From the NCBI GenBank assembly GCA_946699065.1, contig CAMPDV010000367.1, positions 62,001 to 126,000 of the forward strand: DNA of 64,000 bases. Direction: 5' to 3'. The DNA comes from Loxodes magnus (taxonomy: Eukaryota; Ciliophora; Karyorelictea; Loxodida; Loxodidae). Below the pieces are notes generated by a model, which had not been told where the DNA came from, ran no database searches, and was given only the letters and a program-made list of their open reading frames with translations. The stretch's first letter is position 1. Each line of letters starts with the position of its first letter. A program made the position numbers and the translations under genes. Shown here one piece after another: positions 25,492 through 38,213 of the stretch.

Positions 25492-27120
25492 TTTAATTTT
25501 GTGTTTTATTGGTTTTTAATTTATCTTGATAAGTTTATTTATCATAAATAACAAAGGCAATCACTTTTTAAAGTTTTAATTAATAAAAGATTATTATTAT
25601 AATTCATATGATAACTGCTATTTTCATATAGAGTTAGTCTGTTCTAAAAATTAAACTTGCTTAGGAGCTAGATTTTATATGGTAGTGTCTTTTTATTAAT
25701 AAATTTAAAGCTGCTTGATATATCCATTTATAAGAGTTATTATTTGATTAAAACATATAATGTCATTTTATCTCATTTCTTCCTTTATTTTTATAGCTCA
25801 TACTTTTGTATTATCAAAGGTTTTATATCCATCTTATATAACTTTATTACTTTAAACTAAATTTTTCACATACCTATTCATTTAAGGAGATAAAACTATC
25901 TAAGATAAATCTCTTAACATCATATTTCAGATAAGTTTAGATTATTATTGATTTTATCTTAGTAGCATTGCTTCGATGATTAGCTTAAAGTTATTGAATA
26001 CTTCTTGTAATAATTATTGTGACTAATTAAATATAAGATTTAGAAGTTAGTCAGTTGCAAATATCTATTCCTACTTCTTTAATCACAGTTATTTATACCT
26101 ATCTATATTAGAGATTTATCTGTTTAGCATTTTAATCTAAAGTTTGCTATAAATTTGATATATGATTATTAGAAATTGGTGTAATAGTTTCTTAATTCTA
26201 GTTAATATAACTATAATTTCTTGGATTTAAACTGAAAATAATAAATATAGTAACTAGAAGTATAAAGCATCTAATTACATCTTAGATACTATTATAAGTA
26301 TATCCATAATATATCAATTTAGCTCTATAAACTCTATCTCTTCTTTATTTTTCTTTTAATTTTAGATATTTATAGTATATATCTAAGAATATATAAAATC
26401 TTTTATAAGGATTCTTTATAAACATTTAAATAAATATAATTAGCTTCATTCAAATTATTAATTCAATGTAACCATACAGCATATTAAGCTAGAAAATAAA
26501 TTATAGACAGAGAAGCTAATTATTTAAGAAACTTTTTAAGTTTAATTTAGAGAAAGATAAAGCTAATTTATATTCTAGTAAGTAATCAATCTCTAATCTT
26601 TTATTTATTTATCTATTTACAACTAATTTTAACTAAGATGTATGTATTTAATAAAGTCACTTGATAGAAACCTTATTTTCATTATATAAATAAAAAGAAA
26701 AGGCTTAATAGAAAGTATAGCAATAGCTACTATAATAAATTTAATTTTAATAACTATTAGCTATTAGCTATTAGCTATTAGATTCTTTATTTATATAGAG
26801 GAACTACAACTAATTTAGAGCACTTTGTAAAAGGATTACTCAATTTCTATTTTTAATCAAAATGTCATTTTAATAATATTTTACTCTTTGGCAATTTTCT
26901 ATAATTTTATTTATTGTCTAAACATAATACTAGGTATTTTAATAAAAGTATTTGATATAGATTAATAATGAGAAATATTTAATATACTTAAATTAAATTT
27001 ATAAAAGAGAATTAATAATTTTATTTAAATTAGTTGAATAAAGACTTGCCTAATTAATTAAATATATCTAATTATATTTATATAACTAAGACTATAAAAA
27101 TAAATTAAATAAAGGAATAA
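25492..27120. other. Non-coding stretch conserved between the inverted arms
   Basis: It matches the reverse complement of about 48010-49583 at high identity with small indels. An ATTAGCT microsatellite around 26755-26782 has four units here and fewer on the right. No RNA gene was identified. Identity similar to that of coding parts suggests a fairly recent duplication or gene conversion. Confidence 0.6.
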
Positions 27121-27181
27121 AAATGGAAACCTAAATATTATCATTAAATTAATTAAAAAAGAGAAATTAGAATAAATATTT

Positions 27182-28603
27182 ATGGGAAAATAATTAATAA
27201 TAGCTAGTATATTAAGATATTACAATTTTATAGATTAGATAAAATTTAAATTTTTATAAAATATTCATAAGGAAAAAAATAAAAAATTGAAGCAATTAAA
27301 AAACATGAATAAATAAAGAACTGCTTAGAAAATAATTTCTGAGTAAAAATACCTTAATTAATATTTAAATTAAATGGAAACTCATTAAAATAAAGAATGC
27401 TAATTAAATTTATTTAATTAATAATTAATCAAACAAGTAAATAAGAAAAAAAATTATAAAATTGAGCTAATATAATGCTTAGATAGCTAAAAACTTGATA
27501 ATTTATATAATTTAAATAATTTATAGAAAATAATTAAAATGATGATAATTTTAAGTTTTTTTAGCTATATTCTAAGAAATATAATTAAACAAAACTAGGA
27601 TGCAATAAAAATTTCTAAGATTAAAGTTTCTACTCAAATGAGCTTAGAAATGAACATCACTAAAGCAGATAAAAATTATAAAAAAGAAAATAGAATTTTA
27701 AGATTCTAGGATAATTTACAATATTTAATGAATGTTTTATAAATTCTAAAATCATGCTAATAAAATAAATATTTATATATTTCTTATAGATTAACTTAGA
27801 GAAATAATTTAGAAAAATTAAATTTTAGCAAAGAATAACTTAAATTAATCTTAGAGAATTCTTATATATAAGCTAAGAAGTATAACTATTTTAGAGTATA
27901 ACCAAAAACTTTATGAAAAAGGAATTGAGTTAATTTTAAATTAGTTGAGAAAAGATAAGAAAAGCATTATTAATAAGCATAAGTTCATAATATAAAATAT
28001 TTCCAACATAATTATTTTTATATATTTGCAAAACTAGTTTTAGTCCAAGAAAATATCAAATCTTAAAGTGCGGAATCAGAAATTTTAATCATCTAGAGAA
28101 ATTAGAAATTGATTAAATCCTCAAAAATAACTAAAGTATTTTAAATTAAATAGTAAAAATGATTCTGAGAAATCTAAGAGAAATTTAAAATAAAGAAAAT
28201 TGAATAAATTAGAAAAAAATAGATAAAATGTTTAGAATATTATAATCTAAGTCTTCATAATTAGATATAGACAAATTATAAAATTAAATTAAAATAAATT
28301 TCTTCTAATAAACTATTTCAAGATCAACAGAATTATACATAGAAACTTTTAGAATGCTTTAAAGTGATATTATCAAGATAAAATTAAATCTATAAGAATT
28401 TTAGAATATATTTCAGATATTATATCATTAAAATTTATTTTTTGCTTTATTTTATGAAGTTAGTAACTACGATGTTTGAATTAAAGAAAGTTATATGCAA
28501 TAAATTTTAAATGGATGGTATTTCTATGTACATATATAGATAGACAATTACTACTTCTAAGTAAAAAGTTTTGAATATTTTATTAGTTTAAATATTGTTT
28601 TGA
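27182..28603 (+). CDS. Possible unknown protein, 473 aa
   Basis: ATG at 27182 (MGKQLIIASILRYYNF) opens a frame with only four internal TGA codons to TGA at 28601-28603. The product is Lys/Gln/Asn-rich with a hydrophobic stretch (MMIILSFFSYILRNI) near residue 120. The inner boundary of the inverted duplication falls inside it at about 27735. The right-hand copy (47405-48010) holds only the 5' third and has indels that break the frame. No family was recognised. The frame is the most coherent of three but is not independently confirmed. Confidence 0.4.
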
Positions 28604-29005
28604 TAAAATTTATGTTAATAATATATAAAATACTTTAATTATCTAACCTAATCTCTTATATTTAGTACTTGTAAAGAATACTTGGAATCGTTATATTTAG
28701 AATGGCTAAACCTTATAATTATATTTATAAAATTCTTAAATTTTGTTAAAAATGTCGGTGCAGAGACTTGAACTCCGGTTTCGACGGCCACAACGTCGTG
28801 CCCTAACCACCTAGACTACACCGACTTATTATATTATATATTAACCTCTTTAAATATAAAATTAGTCTTATTTAATTGGAAATAGATAAATAAATTATTA
28901 AATCCCTTTAGATAGAAATTAATAAAGGATCTTTTTATTTACATTTATTACTGAAATTTCAACTTCTTTTCATGTAAATTTTGCTTTTGGCAAAACATTT
29001 TTATC
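28562..29005 (+). repeat. Directly duplicated block around tRNA-His (left)
   Basis: Matches about 56815-57240 in the same orientation with scattered substitutions and small indels. Shared landmarks include TTTAATTATCTAACC, TATTTAGTACTTGTA, TTATTTAATTGGAAATAGAT and AATAAAGGATCTT, with the tRNA in the middle. Confidence 0.85.
28753..28825 (-). tRNA. tRNA-His (GTG), copy 2
   Basis: Identical over 73 nt to the copies at 15.5, 57.0 and 59.6 kb, with a T-run terminator on the minus strand. About 190 bp on its left and 180 bp on its right are also similar to the flanks of copy 3, in the same orientation. Confidence 0.97.
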
Positions 29006-30042
29006 TTTTTTAAAACTTTTTCTTTACTCTGTATAACTTAAAGGATATTAATCTAAGAAGAATTTATTGAACTGTTTAAATTCTTATATAATAAAATTAT
29101 ATTAAAATCAAAATAGCTAAAGAAATAGTATATAGGTATGAAAATAAATGGTTTCTTAAAGTTCAAATAAATAAGTAATAATAAAACTAGAACTAGTCTA
29201 TTTTGCTTTTAGTTAAATCATACAGCTATATCTTTTATATTATTAAGGGTTAATTTAAAGGTTTGAAATCTTCTGACGGCTATTATAGACATAAATCTAA
29301 GTTATTTTGATTAAAAGTTTCCTGCTTCCAATATTTAGAGTGAAAATAATAGAAAGCTTTTCTGTAAATAAAATTATAATAACTTTAATTTGCTAAAGAC
29401 AAAAATTTGGTAGTCTAAATTTGTTTATTAACTTAGTTTTATCTAATTAATTAGCTGAATGCTTATTTATTGTAATAGAGATAGCAAAATCAAAACTATT
29501 TTAATATAAATCCTTTTGTTATGTATCTACTTATATGTTAAGCGAGAAATTACATTTAATGAAGATAATTCTGCTATTATTAATTGATAAATCTCTGGGA
29601 AATCATACTTCAGGTTATTCAATTTTAAGTATGTTCCTTTCTAATTTATAATAAAGTTGCTTTATAAAGGCTAGACTTAAATCTATATACATATCTAAAT
29701 TCACTACAACTAAAAATTATTAAAAGCATATTCTATATAATTAAAAAGGCAGGATAAGAGACACTCTTTTGGTTTATTAAGATTGAAATAGAGATTTTAA
29801 GTTTTTTAAACGATAAAAGAAATTATAATAATTAGCTAGCATAATATCATATTTAATCTATATAGTTTCTTCTGTTATTTATTTTTAATAAAATTATTGA
29901 AATCAGTAGTATATAGTTAGAAACCCTTAAAAGGCTATTAATTGGTGCTTTTTAGTATAGCTATTTAAAGCAAAATAAAGTGAATAATAAAGGTGACTAA
30001 AATAATAAATTTAAAGGGCTAAGCATAATGAAATTAAAAATG
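29006..30042. other. A+T-rich stretch, no gene resolved
   Basis: No frame is supported by motif, homology or bias. It lies between the duplicated tRNA block and the left target-site duplication of the ORF1 element. Confidence 0.4.
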
Positions 30043-30903
30043 TATTAGAGGCTTAATAATAATAATATACTAAATTAAAGTGTTCTTATCTCCAGGGATT
30101 TTAAACCCCTTCAATACATACCTCCAGAGTTCGTTCCTTGAGGTTTAAAATAAAAGTTCGGGACTCCCAGTTTTTTTGGAGTTCTGGCACTCTCTTGAAA
30201 AAGCCTCCTTCTAATATTCTTAAATCCTTGTCTACATAAATTCTTGAAAGTTCTCTCCAAATCTCTTCACTGTTTCTTCTCTGTTTATCCAAATATATCT
30301 TGCATCTCTTGTATGTGTGGAATCTTGATTTACACAGGTAGCACAGCTTGACAATTCTTCTGGGAGGAGTTATCTCTAAGGGTTTTGTGTATTCTAGTTC
30401 CATTTTATTTTCAGCTAAGATTTAAGGTTAAATTCTTTTTTCTCCCAAAAGTTTCACTTCGATTTCCTGTTTCATTAATCTTTCTTCATTGTTTTAACTT
30501 TTCTATAATAATTTTTAGTTTTCTTTCTTTATTATTTAAACTTCTTCTTATAGGTTACGGATAGATTTCATAAGTTATTCTATTATTAGCTATTCATCAT
30601 TTTTCTATTTCTACATTATTTTTTAATTACCACTTTTCATGTAGTTGCTTGATCGTGGCTATGGGAGTAAAAAGTCTCGCTTGATTTAGTCAGCTTCTGT
30701 TGATTTAATTTCTTATTCAATTTAAGATTATCTTTATTTTTCTAAATTTGGGGGTTAAAGAGCCTAAGAAAATTATTATGTTATTAAAGAATACATGGTA
30801 GGAGAAGAATTAAAAGTCTCTGGTTTTTTTTCCTTTTTCTATGGAGCTGGAAAAAAACCCTTCTTGAGACCTTTTGCCATTTTTTATATATTAGAGGCTT
30901 AAT
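30043..30903 (-). mobile_element. Short ORF1 retroelement with 15-bp target-site duplication
   Basis: TATTAGAGGCTTAAT occurs at 30043-30057 and 30889-30903. Between them lie 831 bp on the minus strand, beginning a few bases before the ORF1 start codon and ending just after the ORF. Only ORF1 is present; there is no reverse transcriptase. A 15-bp duplication with no terminal inverted repeats is typical of target-primed (non-LTR) integration. A related element with its own target duplication is at 38214-39197, so this is a family. Confidence 0.85.
30061..30880 (-). CDS. ORF1-type zinc-knuckle protein
   Basis: ATG at 30878-30880 begins MAKGLKKGFFPAPQKKEKKP. The frame is open through the whole element with many TAA/TAG (Gln) and no TGA in the core. 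Residues ~85-155 are coiled coil (LQEEVQIIKKENQKLLQKSQ). A CCHC zinc knuckle follows: C-x2-C-x4-H-x4-C in CYLCKSRFHTYKRC. The C-terminal part is basic and ends near NLKERTLEVCIEGV, then a few residues to the element edge; no clear TGA lies inside the element, so the true stop may lie in flanking DNA. Coiled coil plus zinc knuckle is the layout of retrotransposon nucleic-acid-binding ORF1/Gag proteins. The standard-code ORF at 30101-30403 is its C-terminal third. Confidence 0.8.
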
Positions 30904-31635
30904 TTATATTATAATATCTATTAATTAAATTTTATCTAAATCTAGAAAAAACAGATAACTTTTTATTTTTGTTTCTTAGTGTAATCCTAGTAAATATAAA
31001 GATAGAGCATTAATTAATTTTCATGTATTTTAATTTCTTATTATATAATTAATTTAACTTAGCATCTAAAATATCTTCTAGTAGATACTTTTCTTCTTAT
31101 CTTAAAAATCTCCATATAATCTATTAATATACTTATACTGTCATTATATAAGCTCTTAAATTTAATAACTAAAAGTGTATAACATTAAAGATCTTAGAAG
31201 TTTAATGATAACGTGTAATTTATTTTACTCATATATTTATCAATTAAATTGGAAGTTTTGCTAAATTCTATAATAAATGATACTAAGTATTTTACTAAAT
31301 ATAGTATATTGTATACTACCATATAACTGTATTAAAAGTATTATAAATCCTTTTATTTATATATAAATTTTGATATCAAATATCATTTATTATTTATGGT
31401 TATTTTCTATTTTTTGCTTTACTATTTAAATTACACTTTTATTATTTTTGCTTAGCAACTCAACCTTAGTTTTAGTATGCAAATAAGTAAGATATACTTG
31501 CTCTAAATTTTAAATAGATACTAGCTAATTTATTTTATAGCTGAAACATTGATTTATTAAGGAAATAAATACCTTTATATAAACTATAAGGATGTCTTTA
31601 ATATAATGCTATTAGTATTTATTATATAATATATA
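30904..31635. other. A+T-rich stretch, nothing recognised
   Basis: Between the ORF1 element and the next retroelement remnant; no supported frame or repeat. Confidence 0.4.
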
Positions 31636-31637
31636 AA

Positions 31638-32050
31638 ATGGATGGCCGCGTCAGCCCAACTAGTAGGTAATCTGGTGCAGTATATAAAGCATTATGAGTA
31701 ATCTCGCACTAGATGCCACCACGGGAAAGGGTGGATAAGCTCCGTTGAGACATATATAACTTACCCCGATGGTTCTCTCTAGCAGTATGAAAATTTGACT
31801 GACGGGCCTTTTAATTACCGACTTAACAACTATCTCTTATTTGGACCTTATTCAAGAAGACAGAAGCATTTGACTCAAGATTTAAGAATAATTTTTAATA
31901 AAAAGATTCCTCATTTGGAGAAGTTGACATGACTCATCAGACCTCTAGAATTTTAACAAGAAACATGAGAACATTTTCTTAATATTAAATGTTAATATTG
32001 AAAGTGCTGCGCGCCAATGAGGTGCTACGCGCTCTATAATCATTTTTATT
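31638..32050 (+). mobile_element. Retroelement remnant with GC-rich 3' tail (copy c)
   Basis: A G+C-rich block starts GGATGGCCGCGTCAGCCCAA and continues TAATCTGGTGCAG and TAGATGCCACCACGGGAAAG. It ends with AGTGCTGCGCGCC...GTGCTACGCGCTCTATAATC at 32002-32041. The 5' block is related to the minus strand of the insertion ending at 40875 (TAATCTGATGCAG, TAGATACCACCACAAGAAAG), and the tail matches remnants a and b. It therefore links the tail family with that insertion. Confidence 0.6.
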
Positions 32051-32990
32051 TATTAATTTATATTTATAAATTGCTTTCTTTTTAATAACTTCCTTTATCT
32101 CTATTGTGTATATTTCCTTTAGTAAATTGTATTAAACTTGTTCTAAAATTACTTAATAGCTTTACTAGTGAAACATTATTAAGTAAGATATTCTCTTATA
32201 TTTTAACTATATTAAACTTTAAACTTATATAAATGCTCAATTTATGATTGATTAAGCTTCATAGATTACATATGCACTACATGTAATTGAGTATATCAAC
32301 TTTGTTCATTAGGGATTATCCTAATTATCTATCTTATATATACATTTTTACCTTTTGAATCTATTAAAGAAGTCAGACCTTTATTTAGCTAAAAGTTAGG
32401 AAAAGATTAAATTAAGTTTAATAGTAGTTGAATATCTAAAATATAAATTTGGCAATAGCTAATATAATAAAATAGAACTGTCCCTTACTAAAATATATAA
32501 TAGTCTCATAAGTGAATTATAATACTTTCATCATTGGTTATTTTATAAGGCTAATAGGCATAAACTTACTTTATTTTATCTTTTTAGATGCATTATACCA
32601 TTTTTTAATTCTCATTCATCTAATAAATGAAGCAAGAGATAAAGCTATTAGCTGTATATTTATAAAGGATTACATTGCTTAAAGTTATAAAGTTGGCTAA
32701 TATAAACCTTTCAATTATGAGCTTTATATAATAATTGGATATAAAGATATATACATATAAATATTATTTAATTACTATTAAACTAGTAAATTAGATATGA
32801 TACTACTATTTATTATTGCTTTAATATAGAAATAAAGTGTTTAGCTATACCTGCTAATTTATTAAAATGCTAGACTAAGCTTTATTGCTAGTGCTTATTA
32901 TTTTAGCAATTTCAATTAGTTTATTAATATTTGCTTTTCTCTGTACTTCTCTAATTTAATCTAACTTTATTTCCTAGAAATTCTCTTAAA
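32051..32990. other. A+T-rich stretch, nothing resolved
   Basis: Possibly holds the leader of the membrane-protein copy that follows; no frame could be anchored by alignment. Confidence 0.35.
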
Positions 32991-32999
32991 ACTAAAATG

Positions 33000-35900
33000 A
33001 TAAAAATATGTACTGTGATATTCCTCTGGCTTTGGATAGTTAAAACAAAATTCTAATAAATAGAATAAAAGAATAAAGCAGTTTAGCATTTAATAATTCT
33101 AGATATTACATTTAACACATACTATACCTATCAATTAACTTTATTTCAAACAAGCAGTATACTGTATGTAGGCTATAGGACTAATAACTAGTTTAGATAC
33201 TAAAAAGTATACTGAATTATTCCTAACTATTAGTAGGAAGGCTAAGCTATTTAGAAATTATTTTCTAACAAAAAGTTAATCAAAATTCTTAAATTAATTA
33301 GTAAGAAGAAAGGTTATACAAGTCATCTGATTTTGTGGATTAAAGTAAAGAACAAATTACCTCTTCCTTAAATATACCTTTATTTTCTAACTATGGATTA
33401 AATATACTGCAATGCAAAAATAGTTATGCTAGTAGTAGGTTATGCTTATAATTTCTTAAATCTTAAGCATTTATAAGTCTAGTTATATTTAAGCCAATGG
33501 AAGCTTACTGATAGGTATTTATTCTTATTTTTCCATAAAATTTCAAAGTAATGAAAGCTAGAAAAATTTGAATAGTTGGATTAAAAGTTTCTTACATTAT
33601 ATACTCAAAATATATTTAAGACATTTAAGAAAATTCAATCAGTCATATTGATGCTTTTTATAATTAACTCATTTCATTAACTTCTAAAAAATATTTCCTG
33701 GAAGTCCCTATTGATTATAATGTTCTATATCTAAAAATCTTAGCTTGTATAGATAAAGCAGTTTAAATAAAAAAAGAAAAATCATAAGGTTCTTTAATAG
33801 AGTTTCTTAAAATAATTGACTGCCAAAACTTTTAAAATAATTAGATAATTTCAGAATTTCCAGTTTATAACCTTTAAGATTCATAGATCATGGAGGTACT
33901 TAAAATAGGAAGTTATTATATTTTACTCTGGCAAAGCATTATATATCCAGTATGAGTTCGAATCCTCTTTAAGAGAAATTTTCAATAGAATTTTCAAATT
34001 AAACTAACAAAAAATGAGCTAAATGGTTCTTAGTCTTTATTTGTTCTTACCTTATCACCATTGTATATTCCATATATTATTAATTACATTAATAAACTAA
34101 ATATATTTGGTACTTATTTTATAGGCTAATTCTTTGTCGTATGGCTTCATTCAATTTGTTTTAAACTTTATCTTAAACGTGTTGTCCTAGTAGTAGTTTG
34201 ATTTAGGAATAGCTTATTTAGCAAGTTAATAGTTTGAAATTGATATATAGTTTACTGAGTACTAAAAGCTATTGAAAAAGACTCAATTTATTTAATAATG
34301 AGCAGAGAAAATAAAATATAAAATATATATGTCTAATGTATTGTATAGCTATATATCTTTACGATTATTAAAGATATTTATATTAAATTCTTGATAAAGA
34401 TCAAATTAAATAGAATTGGAATAATTTTCGAGTAACCAGAACTATCAAATTAAAAAATTCACTAGATAACTATATAGAAACCTTAAACTCAAATGATTAT
34501 ACTTTATAAAACTTGATTAAAAGTAAAATTAAATGATATATAAGCATATTGCTCATCAAATTATATAGAAAGAGATTAAGATTATTTATACTTCTCCTGG
34601 AGTTAATTTTCTTTTTGTTGTTACTGACTATCTTATTTATTTTGGACAACTTCCTAAAGATACCAATTTTGCACTTATCAATTCAAAATTAAAGTTTTTG
34701 ACTCTAATGCTGGAGATTAATTTGTTATAAATTTAAAGAAAATAGTGCATGGATCAATGACTATTACTCCTAATTAAAAAAAGAGAAGAAACATAAAATT
34801 TAGTTTAAGTTTAAAAAGAATGCAATTACTTTTCTCATACCCTTTGCTAATATATAAAATCGACATTGATATCTTCTCTTAGATTCCAACTTTGCGTGAC
34901 AAAGATTTTTATTTTTTTGATGATAAGCACTAATTTAAATAATGAGGACCAACACATTTACATGGTGATGTGGAACAGTTAAATTTAAAAAGAATTCTAA
35001 TTTTAGGAATAACTTAAACTTCTATCTCATCAATAATGTTTAGGACATAAATAAAAATCTTAACTTACTACCATATTTTACATATTATCGAATATGCGCT
35101 ATTGTATGGACTAATTTAAGACAGCCAACTCGAAACGATAACAAGACCAATATTCCAAAAGAATTTTTTGAGAGAAATGATGATAACTGAGATTTTTCAT
35201 TACGAAGAGTAGAGAAATTTAAGAAGAGATATTTTATGATAAACTTAGAATCAATAATAGTTTTATTAATAATTCTTCTAATTATACTATTTAATTTTAA
35301 AATCTGAAAAGTTAATAAACAACTAACTTCAACATAAGAAGAATAGAAGAGTAATGAAGATGAAATACTAATCCTAACCCCGCTAATCCCATTTTTCCCA
35401 ATATATTTCAATGGAATCTAATTTTAGATTATTAATATTCTAAATCATTTTTAAGCAAATTTCTTAAGTGAAATTTATTTACTTTGGAGCAATATTTTTA
35501 TTTTTTTTAATTAACCCTATCTATATATAACCTTCACCTTAATAGTTTTCTATTTATTTCTTGCATTTTATTTTAATTTGAGATAAACCACGAAAATTAC
35601 ATCTGTCTTATAATCAATGGAAAATGCTAATATAAATTAGCTTCTTATCTAACAGAAATGGCTTTATTTTTTGTTATTCATATTTTAACTTGAATCTTCG
35701 AAGGCTCATATGAAAGAAATTTAGATTTCGATTATGAAATAGAAATATCAGAGAGGTTTATATCTTGAATATTCAAAGTAATGTCTCTCAAAATGCCATA
35801 ACTGCTATAATTTTATCAAGCTTTACCATATTCTTTTATATCCCTCTAGTAATTTTAGTCTGTGCCTTGATAAGAATTACAAGGAGTTATTCTGCGTATT

Positions 35901-36500
35901 AAACAGCTATCTTGATATATTATTCTTAAGAGCTGCTTTTATATCTAAATAGTAATTTTAAGCTAAATTCTGAAGGATTTTTCTTTTTTAGCGAATCTTA
36001 TCATTTACTCTATTATATTTTTCCTTTATAGTTCTTCATCTTAAAGCACTAACATACTTAAAACTAAATTGAATGTAGTTAATTTTATTTATACTAGTAT
36101 CTTTAATAGCTATTATAGCTACTATCTATATATTAGTTTATGAGAAATTTAAGTTTACACTATAGACAATACTAGTGATTGTAATAGTAATGCTAGTTAT
36201 GAATTGGAATTATGAAAATACAATCTTATTAATTTTGATGAAGTAAATAAAGTCTGTTTAGGTTTGTGGTTAAGATAGAAAGTACTATAAGTATATTAGA
36301 ATAGAATATCTAAGGATAAAATAAAAGGATAGAAATAACTAGGAATTAACTTATTTAAAATACTTAAAGTAGAATCAAATCTAATAAGTAAAATACAAAG
36401 CAATAAAGATTTAAGCTCCAAAATTAAAATAGTTAGTTTCTTAAGAGCTTTAAAACTTTTGCTTTTAGTAATAATTTAGAAGAAATATTTAAAGTAGCAT
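33000..36500 (+). pseudogene. Multi-pass membrane protein, family copy 2 (frame-broken)
   Basis: Homologous to copy 3 in several windows. QKVYWIIPNYQQEGQAIQ aligns with its QKVYWIMPSYKQEGKALQ, and the Trp is TGA in both. LNIPLFSNYGLN and KNSNFRNNLNFYLINN also align, as does AIVWTNL, with Trp TGG here at 35107-35109 but TGA in copies 1 and 3. The stretch NWDFSLRRVEKFKKRYFMIN is followed by a strongly hydrophobic segment. The frame must change near 33290, near 33450 and near 34930. Copy 3 needs no change at the first place, so copy 2 looks degraded there, though unplaced micro-introns cannot be excluded. After the last transmembrane segments (about 36250) similarity is lost. The minus-strand standard-code ORF at 35085-35411 is a shadow. 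Confidence 0.6.
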
Positions 36501-36639
36501 TGCTATTATTAATTCTATAACCTAAAAGCACTAAATTTCGGACTCAAATAAATTCATAAGCTTTGATAGGTAATATAAATAAGTTTATTTAATACTAAAA
36601 CAAAGGAATAGCAACAAATAGATAAGAGTTAAGAAAAAT

Positions 36640-38210
36640 AAGAATAAAGCATTTAGTGAAAGTTATTAAATGAACAGAGAATTCATTTAATCTTTATAAG
36701 GTTTTTATATTATTTCTTGATATAATCTTAAATCTTCAGCCATAAACTTAATTATTACATGATTCTAATCTATTATTATCCTTAAGATTATTCATAGATT
36801 TATCAATTATGGATGTTTATAAGTTTGAATAATGTTGACCATCAACCATAGGAGAGGAAATATCTTGTTAAAAAGACGAAATTTATGCATGCAAGGAAAT
36901 AAAATTTAAGCATTAGCAAAAAAAAAGTAAAATAGAAGATATTAGTATAATTAAAGCATTTGACCAAACTTATTTCGATATCAAAACCAGGATTCTCTGG
37001 CAGAAGATTAAGAAGAAGAAATAATTTAGTCATGAATAAGAAACTTATATCATATTTCAAATAAGTGTAATAATTATGAGAAAATGATATAAAAAAGCTA
37101 AGATTTTCATTAATAATAAAGAGTGCTTTATTAAAAAGTGATTATAAAAGTAAACTTAGCAAAAATGACTAGACTAGCAAAATCTTCTAATTAATTAAAT
37201 ATTAAAAGAATTTAAAAGAAGCTAACTACACTGATAATAAGCACGAAGCTTTTTTAAAATTTTTTAGTTTATGCTTATTCATAGCAGTTTATTTATTTAA
37301 CTTGAGAAAAACATAACCTTATTAATTATAATTGTGAAAAAACTATTAATAAAAATACTCTTAATTATAAAACATAAATGTCTATTGAAACTCTATCATA
37401 TTATTAAACCTTCTTTTCTATACTTTTATTATACTTATCTAATTAAAAAGGCTATAAGTTAAAAAATAAATATAATCAACAATAATTATTATTAAGCAGC
37501 ATCCAATTTACTTACAATAATTTAAATATTCACTTTAAATAGGCTTATCTAAAAATTAAATGTCTCTAATAATCTATCTATAATAAATGCATATCCTTAT
37601 TAAATTAACTAGACTCTATTTTTCTAGTTTTTATAGGAAAATTTATAAATGATATAGAGATACTTTAATAAATAGAATGAAAATTAAGAAAATATTAATT
37701 AAAATTAAAAGTTTAGATACTTATGCTATTTATACAGAATCTAAGTTCTTATAAGTTTAATAAATAAAATAATTTGTATATGTAAAGCAATTTCTAGAAT
37801 TTAATAGTAACTAAAGCTATAACTGAATTTTTAATTAAACAAGCATTATCTATATTATAATTTTTAACTTTCTCTAGTGATATAAATAATTAAATTTCCT
37901 ATCTATCATTTTAAAAATATAATCGAAGTGAAAAATTGATTTCATAATATGCTTAATCAAATAAAACAACTTAAAAGCATTTTTTCATAATTATATAGCA
38001 ATCTATCTTGAGGCCAAGTGCTGAGATTTATTTAAATTTAAAACTAATTATTTTTAATTTTAATACCTAGTTATTCTTTAATTTTACTCTAATATTAAAA
38101 TTGAACTAGCATTCTAAATGTCCTGAAAATGGTTTAAATACATTTATACTAAATAATCATCAACTAGCAATAAAATAACTTTTTATTTTTTTAAGTATAT
38201 GAAAAATGAT
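36640..38210. other. A+T-rich stretch, no gene resolved
   Basis: Several frames are open under this code but none is anchored by homology or motif. The minus-strand standard-code ORF at 36842-37060 is hydrophobic low-complexity sequence and is not supported. Confidence 0.4.
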
Positions 38211-38213
38211 ATT

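Larger units (their letters stand above)
19150..27735 (+). repeat. Left arm of ~8.5-kb inverted duplication
   Basis: The reverse complement of this arm matches 47405-55770. The arm contains a divergent gene pair, about 1.6 kb of non-coding sequence also conserved between arms, and the 5' part of the gene at 27182. By eye the 1067-aa gene and adjoining non-coding parts look roughly 90% identical, while the outer gene pair is more diverged. The outer limit is where alignment fades near 19.15 kb; the inner limit is near 27.735 kb. Confidence 0.85.

Noticed and set aside
35085..35411. 108-aa minus-strand ORF
   Set aside because: Antisense to membrane-protein copy 2, whose plus-strand frame aligns with two paralogues here.
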